DNA from: Sciurus carolinensis
Lineage: Eukaryota > Chordata > Mammalia > Rodentia > Sciuridae
Direction of reading: 5' to 3'
Length of the DNA: 64,000 bases
Assembly: GCF_902686445.1 (NCBI RefSeq)
Contig: NC_062229.1
Location: 4,745,503-4,809,502, forward strand
Part shown: positions 14,830 through 33,561 of the stretch, piece by piece
Numbering within the stretch: position 1 is the stretch's first letter
Layout of the letters: each line of letters opens with the position of its first letter
The notes under the pieces: generated by a model
What the model was told of the DNA's origin: nothing
Databases searched by the model: none
The model's input: the letters and a program-made list of their open reading frames with translations, nothing else
Translations under genes and position numbers: made by a program

Positions 14830-15787
14830 ATGTCACCCCGGTGGCATCCTGTCCCCTTCCATCAGTCATCTGTTAAGGAGGAGGCTTGGATGGGTGGGGG
14901 CCAGAGGAAGGGACCACACAGGAGAGAATGTCTCATTCCCTTCCATTGAGAAAACCCTGGATGCCTGAGCAGACTCTTCTGCAAACCCTGGGGTTCCTCT
15001 GAAGGACGTGAGATTTGAGTTCCAGTGTTAGACAGAGGTGTTGCGGAAGGGGTTGAAGATGCAGGTTCCTGGGTCTGGATGGCCACCATCCTCATCCTGA
15101 CTCCTTCAGGTCAAGTCCCTTGACCCCTATGAGCCTCATCTGTAAACTGGAGCAAAAGAGCAAGGCTCTCATTAGATCCTTACAACTGACCAGAAGCGGA
15201 GCAGTGCACTGGTTGCCTGGGTGACCAGCCCCCGGATCAGAGCAGCATCCAGGGGAAACTGAAAAAAGCCACAAGGACACGATGAGGTTCAAGGAGGCAG
15301 GTGTGCAGCCAATCAAAAGTCAAAAGGGTAAAGGTGGAGTCAGGCCTTGAAACCTAGGAGTGACCAATACCTTGGACAGCACCCGACCTTTAAGGTCTGG
15401 GGTCTGGTGAAGACGTTAGGTCTACCTGGATAACGTGGGCCCTGGTGGCCATGCCGCAGGCTGTTACAATCCTCTTTCAAAGAACAAACCTGGGGCCAGA
15501 CCTCCAAAGACCAAGGCGTCCAGTCCAACAGCCGCGAGGAGCCAACCCCAAGCCTGGCCGGGTGTCCCCTTTCCCTCAGCATCAGCTCTTCAAGGCCAGG
15601 ATGTCATTTCCACAGCAAGGCCAGGAGTCCAGCTTTGGACCCTACAGGAACAGGATGGCCTTTTAGCTGCACTCATGGTCCCCACCCTGACCACGAGAGT
15701 GCTGCAGGCCACAGAACCCCTCCTGTGCTTGCCTGCTCTGAAGACATTTTGCAGGACACCATCAGAGCTGTGTCATGTGGTCATGAA

Positions 15788-15955
15788 CCAGGGTTCTCAC
15801 TGATACCTTGGTCAGATGATTCTTTGTTGGAGGCTGTCCCTGTGCATGTTCTCTATCCATTAGTTGTCAATACCCCCCCCCCCCCACCGGAGGTACTGCC
15901 AGATGTCCCCCATGAAGAGGTGCGGGGGAAATTGCCCTGGCTGGGAACCACTGCA
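15788..15955 (+). mobile_element. MER20 (hAT-Charlie DNA transposon)
   Basis: Forward MER20 words: cagggttctcactgatacc, gattctttgttggaggctgt, tgccagatgtcccccat, and the end ctggctgggaaccact. An internal run of C (about 15867-15880) lies where MER20 is usually C-rich. Confidence 0.8.
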
Positions 15956-16449
15956 ATCGAACATCCTGTTCTGTGAAGCTAGTCTGCCTAGTGACCAGAT
16001 AACTAGAACAGAAAGACTTTTCCCTTCTGCTTCACCTGCTAGGAAGCTCAGATCTGTGTAGCTTCAGTTACAGGGTTGCTTGTGCTCCCGGCTGGTTCCA
16101 GGAATGGCTTCAAGCAGCTCCATGCCAGATGAAACACAATGGGTGGGTGTTACCGGGGGCCAAATTTCAGCACAACTTGAAGCATTTCCTAACAATGGAA
16201 CTGACCAGACCTGGGGTGGCTTGCCAAGGGGGGACAGAGACATTACTGGAAATGTTTAATCAGTAGGGGAAAAGACTACAGGATGATTCTGGATGTATTT
16301 TTAAATTTATGTCCATCCCTCTTCTATTATATTTAGCAACCCCCCCACCCAGACTGGGATGAATATAATAAGAATGAAAGTGGGAAAACCAATTAATTTT
16401 TAAAGGGAAACAACTTTGTCAACTGTTTGGCAACAGAATTCAGACCTGT

Positions 16450-16575
16450 TATTTTCCTGTCTTGGACAGGTTTCAAGCTCTATAATTCCTCATTTGCTCA
16501 CCTGTAAAATGGGGAGGCAATAATTCCTCCTTGGCAGACAGTGTTACAAGGATTGAATAAAATGTCGGTATGCTT
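16450..16575 (+). repeat. MIR SINE
   Basis: Contains ctcacctgtaaaatggggag, caataattcctcc and ttacaaggattgaataaaat in MIR order. Confidence 0.55.
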
Positions 16576-16727
16576 GGTTGGTACAGGGGCTGACCGGCAG
16601 CTCAATGAAAGGCGCCGAAAAATTGTCTCGAGTCAATTTTGTTGTACTGAAACTGGGCTCTAGTAAGTCCAAGCAGAAAGGGATTTTATTGACTTAGAAA
16701 CCAGAAAGTCTGGAATCAGGGGTTGGG

Positions 16728-16792
16728 TGGCAACGTGGCTCAGTGGTAGACCACCGTGATGCCCGGGGTTGCGTTCCCAGCTGGGGTGGGGG
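16728..16792 (+). repeat. Worn ID element
   Basis: gcaacgtggctcagtggtag is followed by a box-B-like ggttgcgttcccagc. Confidence 0.5.
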
Positions 16793-19055
16793 CGGAGAAT
16801 GAGGGAGGAAAGAGAGAAAGAAACCACAACAATGTCTGATTGGGTCTGACATCGGGCGTTCTGGCTCCTCATCAGGACATCTCCTTCACCATCTCTCAAT
16901 CCCATTTCCCTTGAAACGTTGGAAAGGAGGATGCGGACGACCCCCAAAGAAAGAAGGGCCCCCTCCTCCCAGTAGAATTGAAGGAACACACTGATTGGTC
17001 CATTTGGGTCACGTGAGCCAATCACTATGCTCAGAGGAAGGGCATACTGTGATTGGTGGCCCAGCTGAGTAGCCCACCCTGAATTCTTTGGTTCCCCAAG
17101 CTTTACCAGGATCTTGGAGCCTGGGCCTCACCTTGCTGACCCGCATCTCCTAACAACAGAACTGTGTCTGCCCAGAGCATCTATCTTGCCCCAGGGCATA
17201 ACTGCAAACAGGCTTTTCCTAGTGAGAGTAATTGTTACCTTTTGTAGAAAGAATGTTGATGGTGTTTGGGAGAGACCTAAGTGCAACCAGTGTCGTCCTG
17301 GTTTTACTTCCCTCAGCATCACTTGTCTCCTCTTTCAACTTGGGGCAGAGAACTCAGGTTTAATGATAAAATGGAGTAAATATCCGCTTTTGCTTCATAA
17401 AAAGCACATGAAAAAAATCTTGCCTTTCAAGACCTTGCTACATGAAAGCTCCCACATATCCCAACGTCCTGATATTTTTGTTAAAAGTCCCTCAATCCAC
17501 AGCCTCAGGAGACATGTGATCAGAGTTTCAAGATAAAATAGGCTACAATTTAGCTGTTTTTCTTCCACATAACAGAGATTTCTAGTTTTCCGAGGAATGA
17601 TCTACAGGGCTGCCTTATACATGCGGAGGGGCTGTGTACTGCACAAATCTAGGGAGTCCTAGTCACACTTTAATCCATGCAGGTTGTGGCCCTGGCTCTC
17701 TAGCCCACCTTTGTTTAGCCAATTCCACATTTTAAGTTATTTTTCTCAATACCCTTTGCTCTCCAGGTACTAATTTCTACATTAGTCAAGAATGGATGCA
17801 AGGGAAAGAAATCCGTTTTAAAACTAGTTCAAACCCCTAGAAATTTGTTGATACTAGAAAGAAGGAAGGCTTCAGGCTTCAGGCATGAATCTAGGCAGAG
17901 CTCCCTCACCATCTCACTTCTGCATCCGGGTGTACATTGGCCTCACATTGCAGGCTATTCTGAACAGCTGAGGTGGCTGCCGGCATGTGAGTCCCTACAG
18001 CTCATCATCCCTGACAAAGGGCAAAAGTCACCACCTTCACATCCTTATCCCAGACTAGTTCTTGTGACCAGGCTCTCTGTTAGTAAATGTAGATTCACAT
18101 CCAACTGGGGAGCTGTTAGACACAGATCCAACCACAAAAGCAAGGTGCTCCGATGTATTGAGAAACAACAGATGAGAGCCACCGTCCAAGTGAAGGTATC
18201 TCAGATCACTCTGATCCACTGTGGGCTTGCAGAAAGGTCTCAGATCATAGCACAGCACAGACTTAGGAGGTTCAGGAAGGGACATGACACCTGGAGATCT
18301 AGTTGCTTAGGGGTATTAGTATTTGCGGGTAGGTGGTGTTCAACACACCAAAGACTCTCAGGAACACACCTAGAGTCAAAAAAGTAAGATTTAGCTTGTT
18401 TTAGTCAGGAGTCAACCACCACGAGAGACCTTAGGGTTCCCCTTAGAAGAGGGAATTGGGGGGATTCTAAAAGGATTTGGGCTTATGCTGGGTGGTTTTA
18501 GGGAAAGTTGAAGCAATTCCAGAATGTGCTGTCAGAAGGCAGGAAACAGATTGGTGGCAGGGATTTCAGTGATTTTCATCTGAGAGGCAGGAGGTCTGAA
18601 AGCAGTCAGTGCTGTCATTGGCAAAAAGAGGCAGTCATTTGCGTTAGTGGGGAGAGGCGAGGTGGGCACTCATGTTTTGTGGTTGCAGCGTGTTCTCATC
18701 TCTATCTTGGTTTAGATATGGTCACAGAGTGGCCTCGTCTGATTATTGCTTATATTCTGAGACTGTTGTTTATGTTTAATAAAGAACATCATGGCCCAGC
18801 TGCCAGGGGCTGTTTTTCACCCTCTCTCCAGCAGAGAACTGTGTTGCCAGGTAGTTTGTCCAGAGCCCTCCCCAGACCTGGCTGAGGTTTCCCAGAAATC
18901 AGCAGTCAAGACAGGCACGTGGAGTCCCCCAGGTCCGGCAGCAACTCGTCATCTGGGTAGGAGGCTGAACACACTAAGGGAGAGAGAATATCCCAGACTC
19001 TGCTCCTTGGGAGTGTAAAAGGGTGTTACCTAGAAAGAGTGGAGGGTTCCATTAT

Positions 19056-19088
19056 TAAAAAAAAAAAAGAACTTTTTTTTTTTTTTCC
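19056..19088. repeat. A-run facing a T-run (hairpin-forming)
   Basis: About twelve A, a four-base spacer (gaac), then about fourteen T: an A/T inverted repeat with no gene context. Confidence 0.6.
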
Positions 19089-19204
19089 TTAGAAATACTG
19101 GATTAAAGTAAAGATAGACATGCTTTTTAAACTGTGGGGCTTCTCAGAGGCTTGACCATGCTCACGTGCAGGGCGAGTTGGCCACGACCATATCATATTT
19201 GCTG

Positions 19205-19450
19205 TTGTTTGAACAAAGGTAGAGACACTGACCGGAAGCCAAGATAGAGACAGAGGCAGAGAGAGACAGACGGATGGAGAGGACAGAGGCAGAGAAAGTG
19301 AGGGGACTAGGGGCAGAGCGATGAAAGAGAGGACAGGGACAAAGAGATGAGGACCCAGAAAGAGAGACAGGGACTGGGAGAGACAGGGCCGGAGAGAGGG
19401 CCAGAGATGGAGAGAGAGACAAGGCCCGGGACAGAGAGGGGCTGAGAGAG
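19205..19450 (+). repeat. Polypurine (GA/CAGAG-rich) tract upstream of ZNF358
   Basis: About 245 bases are strongly purine-biased on the plus strand, with imperfect repetition of gagagacag, acagaggcagag and gacagggac. It ends where the CpG island begins and may be part of the promoter region. Confidence 0.7.
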
Positions 19451-20090
19451 GCCCGGGGCCAGGCGGAGGGACGCAGTCAGGGCGGCGCGGGCCGGCGCGG
19501 CGCAGACAAAGGCGCGGCCGGGGCGGCCCGGCCGGGACAAAGGCTGGCCCGGGGGGCGGGGGCAGCGATGGCGACGGCCGTGGCGGGCGCGGGCGAACTA
19601 CAAGTCCCAGCAGCTCCCGCTGCGGCCCTCGGCCGGCCCCTCTCGCTCCCCGGGAGCGCCTGGCGGGGCCGCTGGGCCGAGGGGGCCGCCGGCGGGGCTG
19701 GCGGGCGGGGGGCTTCCTGCGGGCCCGGGGGGCGCCGGCGGCCGGCGCGGGCGCGGCGGGCCGGGCAGGGGCGAGGGGCGCCGGGTGAGTGTCCCCGCGA
19801 GCGGGCCGAGCCGGGAGGGGAGCGCGCGGGGGGCGGGCGGGGGGCCCCGCGCGGGGCGCGGCCCGGGGCGACCTCTATTCGCCCCCCGGCCCGCGCGCCG
19901 CCCGCCCCGACTGGGACGAGGGGCTCGGGGCGCGGCGGGAGGGGGCCCCGCGGTCGCCGGCCTAGCGCGCCCATCCCGCCGCGGCGGGGGAGGGCCCGGA
20001 GCCCGAGGGGCGGGGGCGCCCGCTCCTCTGGGGTGCGGAGTCAGGGCGCTCGCGCCTGGAAAGCACGCGGGGGGCCCGGGCATTGACTTG
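19440..20090 (+). promoter_or_regulatory. ZNF358: ZNF358 CpG-island promoter and first exon
   Basis: Extremely GC- and CpG-rich block. A donor GTGAGT at 19785-19790 ends a first exon that joins the acceptor AG at 21633-21634. The motif ACTACAAGTCCCAGCAG (19597-19613) matches the ZNF143/THAP11 promoter element. The transcription start cannot be fixed. An ATG at 19568 in strong context lies inside this exon (see findings). Confidence 0.75.
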
Positions 20091-20099
20091 CCCACCTCC

Positions 20100-21420
20100 A
20101 GCTTGGGTGCGGGGGTTCAGGAGGCCCTTTCCTCAGGAGGAGGGATCCAGAGGTTCCTTCTGCCCCTAGGACCCCAGGAAAGGCCCAGCTATTGTTTGCC
20201 TCCCCCTCTCGTCTTGGGGTCTAGAGTTCTGGAAGCTCCTCTACAAAAGGCGATTCAGGGGCCCATCCGTCCCCAGGAACTCTGTGCTTTCTCCTCCCAC
20301 CGTCCAGCTAAGAGATGGGAATTGAGGCGGCCTTTCCTCTGGAAGCGATCTAAGGGTTCCTTTGCCTCCCAGGAACCCAGGAGGGGACCCATATAATTCC
20401 ACCCAGCCTCCAACCATGGGTCTGGGTTAGGGGACCACCCAGAAGCTCCACACTCTTTTGTTTGCTTACCTCCTTGCAGCTGTGGGGTTGTAACTGAGTA
20501 TATCCCCCTTCCCAAAAGGGGAACCAGTGATTCCCCCCACTGCCAGGGACTCAGCCTAGGGTAACTCAAGACGTCTCCCCAACTGGTAATCCTGAGCTTC
20601 CCCATCCCCGAGTGGCTCCAACTGTTCTTCCACCTCCCCTGCTCCCCCCTAGACTGGATCCAGCTCAGGATCTTCCCTCCGTGAGAGCAGGAACACAAGT
20701 GTAGAGACACCATCCCCACACCCAAGCTGTGGCTTCATTGCTGTGAATCTCTCCTCCCCAGGGGTTCCCCCAGTAACCCAGAGGGTATTATTTTCACCTA
20801 CTCTCCAACTTGGGGTTAGAATTCACAATCTTCTAGTGAACAGGGAAAACAGACATATTGGCAACTGTCCCCCTGACTCTCCCTGCTCCTACTTCCCCAT
20901 CAGGAGGGATCTCAAATATGGTTTCCCTCCCCTCCTCACTAGCTTAGGGAACAGGCATTAAGGATCTTCTCTCTAGGACAGAAGTACCCCCTAAGCTGTG
21001 AGGTGTGGAATTCAGGTTGCCTCCTTCCCATCTTTCCCCCCAGTGACCCAGGAGGGGTATCAGATGTCATTTGCCACTTGCCCCCACCCAGCTTATTCCC
21101 CAACCGTAGGTTGTAGAGCTCAGCATACACCTTAGAGTTGAACCAGACTCTTCCTACAAGGAACCTCAAAGTCTGTCACTTTCAACCGGGGGCCAGGATT
21201 TCAGGCCATGTGCTCAGGACACAGGAACCTCGACACCAACCCTCTTCCCCAGGAGGGGGCTCCAGTTAAAGGGGTTGGAATCCAGGACTCTTTCACAGGA
21301 TACAAGCTTCCCACCAGAAGAACACAGGATGGACAGAGGGGCAGAGCCATGGGATTGGGCACCAGAGACCTAGCATGGGATCCCATGACTTTCATGCTGG
21401 TTCAGAGCTGAGAGGGGAGG
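20100..21420. repeat. Degenerate tandem repeat filling the ZNF358 5' intron
   Basis: Units of very roughly 80-110 bases recur with the words aggttcc, acccaggagggg, ttgcctccc, ccacccagc and ttggggttagaattca. Clear echoes start near 20150, 20355, 20760, 21005 and 21110. They are heavily diverged. Confidence 0.5.
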
Positions 21421-21672
21421 GTCCCACCATGTCCCACTAGGGTCCTTCTACTTCACCTCTTGTCTGGGCAAGTGAGAAGTCTTTCTTCAGAGACAAGAGA
21501 AAGATCCATGAGTATGTTCAGGAGTGAGTTATGGGGGCATGGCTGAATCCCCTCTCCCACCCCTTCCCAGACTCCAAAGAGATTCCCTGGTCCTCAGAAC
21601 CTATCTCCATCCACTCTCTGTCCTCACTCTGCAGATCCTGTCCCTAAAGCAGTCAGCAGTTCCACACCTGGG

Positions 21673-23358
21673 ATGCGTCGCTCAGTCCTAGTCAGGAACC
21701 CAGGCCACAAGGGCCCGAGGCCTGTTTATGAGGAGCTTGACTCTGACACAGAGGATCTGGACCCAGTTTCTGAAGACCCAGAGCCTGACCCGGAAGACCT
21801 CAACACTGTCTCAGAAGATGTGGACCCCAACTATGAAGATCTGGAACCTGTCTCAGAGGATCTGGGTCCCGGTGCGCAAGCTCCAGGCTCCATCCTGGGG
21901 AACCAAGATTCGGATCCCCAAGATTTGGACCCCATGTCTTCGAATTCCGACCTCGATCCCGATGTTATTGGCCCTGTACCCCTGGTTCTCGACCCTGACA
22001 GCGACCCCCTAAGCCCCGCAGCACCAGACGTGGACCCCCTTTCCTCCAGCCTCACCGCCACCCCCCAAGTCCTGGCCACCAGCCCTGAGGTGCTCCCTGC
22101 CCCAGCCAGCCCGCCCCGGCCCTTCTCCTGCCCGGATTGCGGGCGAGCCTTCCGCCGAAGCTCCGGGCTGAGCCAGCACCGTCGCACCCACAGCGGCGAG
22201 AAGCCGTACCGCTGTCCCGACTGCGGCAAGTCCTTCAGCCACGGCGCCACGCTGGCTCAGCATCGCGGCATCCACACCGGAGCGCGGCCCTACCAGTGCG
22301 CTGCCTGCGGCAAAGCTTTCGGCTGGCGCTCCACGCTGCTGAAGCACCGCAGCAGCCACAGTGGTGAGAAGCCGCACCACTGCCCCGTGTGCGGCAAAGC
22401 CTTTGGCCACGGCTCGCTGCTCGCGCAGCACCTGCGCACGCATGGCGGCCCGCGGCCGCACAAGTGCCCAGTATGCGCCAAAGGCTTTGGGCAGGGGTCG
22501 GCGCTGCTGAAGCACCTGCGCACGCACACCGGCGAGCGCCCCTACCCGTGCCCGCAGTGCGGCAAGGCCTTCGGGCAAAGCTCAGCGCTGCTGCAGCACC
22601 AGCGCACACACACCGCAGAGCGCCCCTACCGCTGTCCCCACTGTGGCAAGGCCTTCGGGCAGAGCTCCAACTTGCAGCACCACCTGCGCATCCACACCGG
22701 CGAGCGGCCCTACGCCTGCCCGCACTGCTCCAAGGCCTTTGGGCAGAGTTCGGCGCTGCTGCAGCACCTCCACGTGCATTCTGGCGAGCGCCCCTACCGC
22801 TGCCAGCTGTGTGGCAAGGCCTTTGGCCAAGCCTCGAGCCTCACCAAGCACAAGCGGGTGCATGAGGGCGCTGCAGCAGCTGCTGCCGCCGCCGCCGCCG
22901 CCGCCGCTGCTGCCGCTGCTGCTGCAGCAGCCGCAGCCGCAGCTGCTGGCCTGGGCCTTGGGCCTGGCTTGAGCCCTGCGTCCATGATGAGGTCTGGGCA
23001 AGTCTCCTTCCTGGGTCCTGATGCTGTCTCTGTGCTGGGTTCTGGCTTGAGCCTCAGCCCTGGTCCCAGCTCTGGCCGCAGCCCTGACCCTGGCTCTGCT
23101 CTGAGCTCCCTCCCCAGTCCCAGCCCCCAGCCTCTCTCTGGCTCCACATCCACCCCCAGCCCTGATCCTGTTGAATGTTCTGACCCTAAGCCTAGTGATG
23201 ATGGCGACCCTGACCTTGTGCCCAGCCCTGAACCCAACCCTGAGTCTCACCCTGACCCCTGCTCTCCCATCCGTGACACTGTCAGCCCAGCCCTCCCTGC
23301 TGGTGAGAGTCCGGAGTGGGTAAAGGAGCAAGGGGCCCTGCTGGGGCCCGATGGCTGA
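21673..23358 (+). CDS. ZNF358: ZNF358, nine-finger C2H2 zinc-finger protein
   Basis: Single coding exon, 561 aa, begins [20 protein letters not shown] and ends at TGA 23356-23358. Residues 20-70 are acidic with SEDxDP/EDL repeats. Residues 151-397 hold nine C2H2 fingers of regular 28-residue spacing, starting at 151, 179, 207, 235, 263, 291, 319, 347 and 375; all Cys and His ligands are present, and linkers are TGEKP-like but often changed (HSGEKP, HTGARP, HGGPRP, HTAERP). A 26-residue alanine run (400-425) follows, then a Ser/Pro/Asp-rich tail ending [10 protein letters not shown]. It lacks a KRAB or SCAN domain. Expected to be a nuclear DNA-binding protein; targets are not known to me. The start follows the human protein, but the frame is open further 5' through the spliced first exon. 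Confidence 0.95.
   Translation: MRRSVLVRNPGHKGPRPVYEELDSDTEDLDPVSEDPEPDPEDLNTVSEDVDPNYEDLEPVSEDLGPGAQAPGSILGNQDSDPQDLDPMSSNSDLDPDVIGPVPLVLDPDSDPLSPAAPDVDPLSSSLTATPQVLATSPEVLPAPASPPRPFSCPDCGRAFRRSSGLSQHRRTHSGEKPYRCPDCGKSFSHGATLAQHRGIHTGARPYQCAACGKAFGWRSTLLKHRSSHSGEKPHHCPVCGKAFGHGSLLAQHLRTHGGPRPHKCPVCAKGFGQGSALLKHLRTHTGERPYPCPQCGKAFGQSSALLQHQRTHTAERPYRCPHCGKAFGQSSNLQHHLRIHTGERPYACPHCSKAFGQSSALLQHLHVHSGERPYRCQLCGKAFGQASSLTKHKRVHEGAAAAAAAAAAAAAAAAAAAAAAAAAAGLGLGPGLSPASMMRSGQVSFLGPDAVSVLGSGLSLSPGPSSGRSPDPGSALSSLPSPSPQPLSGSTSTPSPDPVECSDPKPSDDGDPDLVPSPEPNPESHPDPCSPIRDTVSPALPAGESPEWVKEQGALLGPDG
22870..22947 (+). repeat. ZNF358: Polyalanine-coding triplet tract (26 codons) in ZNF358
   Basis: GCN codons only, with mixed third bases (a seven-codon GCC core flanked by GCT and GCA). 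Mixed codons limit slippage, so the tract is probably old, although the GCC core may vary. Confidence 0.95.
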
Positions 23359-23407
23359 AGGAGACACCCACACCCATGGGCCTGGGGAAGTCGTGTGTTG
23401 TGCAGTT

Positions 23408-23413
23408 AGTAAA
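23408..23413 (+). terminator. ZNF358: Probable ZNF358 poly(A) signal, AGTAAA variant
   Basis: AGTAAA lies 50 bases after the stop codon. No AATAAA is nearby. The 3' UTR would be unusually short. Confidence 0.55.
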
Positions 23414-23419
23414 ATCCTC

Positions 23420-24780
23420 CCACTGCCTCCCGGCTCTGCGTTGTGGCTTGCCTTCCGCGCTTCCTCCCTGATGCACAGCCGGCCTTCCAGAGATGGAAGG
23501 GTGTGACCAAGGCCAGCCATACACCTGGAGCCACACCCCACACGATTCTGAGCTTCCCCTATAAAGGCCCACATTTGTCCATCCCACTAGTCACCACGCT
23601 GCCTCTCCAGGTCAGGGGGTGTCCTAGTCAGGGGAGACTTGTTCTGCAGGTGGCCTGAGCAGAGTCCCCTCCCTTTGGCCTTTTCACTAATGCTGGATTC
23701 CCCGTCATGGTGCTAGGTCTAGTGGGCTGTAATGGAGGTTGATAATGGACCATGCTGGCAGCCCTCCCCATTTGCTCTGTGAACCTACCCCTTGCCCTTG
23801 GAAGCTCACCAGGCAAATGGAGGCTGCACATTTATGTGTTCAACAAACATTTGCTGATTGTTAGTGTCTCAGCAGGGAGCAGGTTAAGCAGGGCCCGCAC
23901 CCTGGCAAAACTCAATCAAATTTTTAAAAATTTCAAAAGTAATCAGAGGATGGCACATTGTAAAAGAAGCAGAACAAGACTTCTGATCTAGATGGAGTGA
24001 CACGTGTCCTGAGGAAGGGTTTTATAGTTCTAGTACCACTAACTGAATAATCAGCACTGTTAGCCCAACTTTGTGCAATGATCTCGCATTCACTCATTTA
24101 ATTCTTTCAACAGCCCCAAGAGTCCGGTAACTGAGTATCTCCATTTTTCAAATGAGAAAACTGAGGCACACAGTGTTCGACAGGCGCTGGAAAATGTAGA
24201 AGTGGCAGATAGATGGCAACACCTAGATTTAAACCTGAATTGTCTACCTTGCAGAGCCTGGTATTCTTAATTGTTATGCTCCAAGAACAAAAGTGTGCAA
24301 AGGCCCTTGGGTGATCAAGAGATGAGCTATAGAGGTGGGAGCTAGACCAGAGGGTCCTAGTTGTGGGGAGTTGTCTTTCCCAGTAATAGGAAGCTGCCAA
24401 CAGGTTCCCTGGCAGAGACTGATATGAATAATTCTTTGAAAGTGCTTCTGGTTCCTGGGTGAACAGTGGAGTCAGGGGGTAGCAGGAGGAAGTGGGCTGG
24501 GATGGGGGAGGTTGCTTCAGAGGTCCAGACCCGGACTGCTGGGGTACTCTGGGCCGTGGGCAAATGGGTGGGTGGGGCGATAAGTGGTACTATTTGGCTT
24601 AGGAAATTGGTTCGTTGATGGGCTGGGAGGAAGAAGGAGGACAATCCTGAGGTGGGTCGCAGAGTCATCACCAGACCCCGCGGAGGGTGGGGGTCAAACT
24701 CTGGACATGGAAGTCACGAGGCTGGCATCACACGCGGGCCATGACAGGGAGCCAGGGCGGAGCCAGTCGCTGCCGCGCTC
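23420..24780. other. Intergenic region between ZNF358 and MCOLN1, with a MIR at about 24060-24275
   Basis: No gene was seen. The MIR shows 'catttaattctttcaacagcccc', 'ccatttttcaaatgagaaaactgaggcac' and later MIR words. The rest looks single-copy. Confidence 0.6.
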
Positions 24781-25092
24781 AGGGACAGCCTGTTTATCTC
24801 CTCCCCAGCCGCGCGCTGGGACGCTAGGACCTGGCGATCGCCTTCGGCCCCGAGTCGCGGCCAGGGCACGCATGCGTGCTTCTCCGGGAGGGGGTCGTCG
24901 TGGCGCAGTGGGCGGGACGGGGTGAGTCACGTGGACGCCCGGGCGCCCTGGTCACGTGACCGCGGCGGCGGTCAGCTGATGCGGGAGGGTTTGAAGCTGC
25001 GCCGCGAGGGAGCGAGGCCGCAGTGACAGCGGCGGGCGCTCGGACCCAGGCTGCCCGGCCGCGCGCCCGCGCCCCGCGCCCCGCGCCCCGGC

Positions 25093-33152
<8,060 letters not shown>

Positions 33153-33311
33153 CTCCACCATGACTGCCCCTGGACTTTATCCTGCACTGCGGGAACCCCT
33201 GCTTATTTATTTTTAGAATTTGCTTTTAAGAATTGGCTCTCTGTCGCGCCCTGTGAGGGCCTGGGTCAGTCAGGTCGGACACCGGGAAGGGGAGGGAAGA
33301 GGGTGATGTTA

Positions 33312-33317
33312 AATAAA
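33312..33317 (+). terminator. MCOLN1: MCOLN1 poly(A) signal
   Basis: Canonical AATAAA 160 bases after the stop codon, which makes a short 3' UTR of about 180 bases. Confidence 0.9.
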
Positions 33318-33394
33318 TGGGAAAATCCAACTTGTTCTCATTTCTGGAGGGAGGGGCAGCCCAGCGGTAAAGGGTCATCTACGCCTTTAAGACA

Positions 33395-33561
33395 CCGCTA
33401 GGCTCCGCCCGGCCCGCTAGGCTAGACCTTCCTAGTAGAGCGTGGGCGGGGCTAGAGCGAGCCCTTAGGCGAATGATTTAAAGGGGCCGCGCCTGCGGCG
33501 CCGGGCGGAAAGCTAGCGGTGGTGGCGCAGAGTGGACCCCGGTTACGGCCCCTGGGTGAGT
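33395..33561 (+). promoter_or_regulatory. PNPLA6: PNPLA6 promoter and non-coding exon 1
   Basis: CpG-rich block with GC boxes (GGGCGGGGC near 33445; CCGCCC near 33405) less than 100 bases beyond the MCOLN1 poly(A) signal. A donor GTGAGT at 33556-33561 follows a GC-rich presumed exon 1, which would join the acceptor at 34771-34772. The exact start site is not determinable. Confidence 0.65.

Larger units (their letters stand above)
14830..19440. other. Intergenic region between TEX45 and ZNF358
   Basis: No gene was recognised. It contains a MER20 (15788-15955), a MIR (about 16450-16575), a worn ID (16728-16792) and simple repeats near 19056 and 19205. The block 16600-19050 is AT-richer and not assignable by eye; parts may be worn LTR or DNA-transposon sequence. 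An AATAAA at 18778-18783 has no gene attached. Confidence 0.6.

Noticed and set aside
22009..23574. Long open frames on the minus strand and in other frames across ZNF358 (for example 23574-22582)
   Set aside because: They arise from the GC-rich, repetitive finger-coding sequence. The plus-strand frame alone has the zinc-finger pattern.
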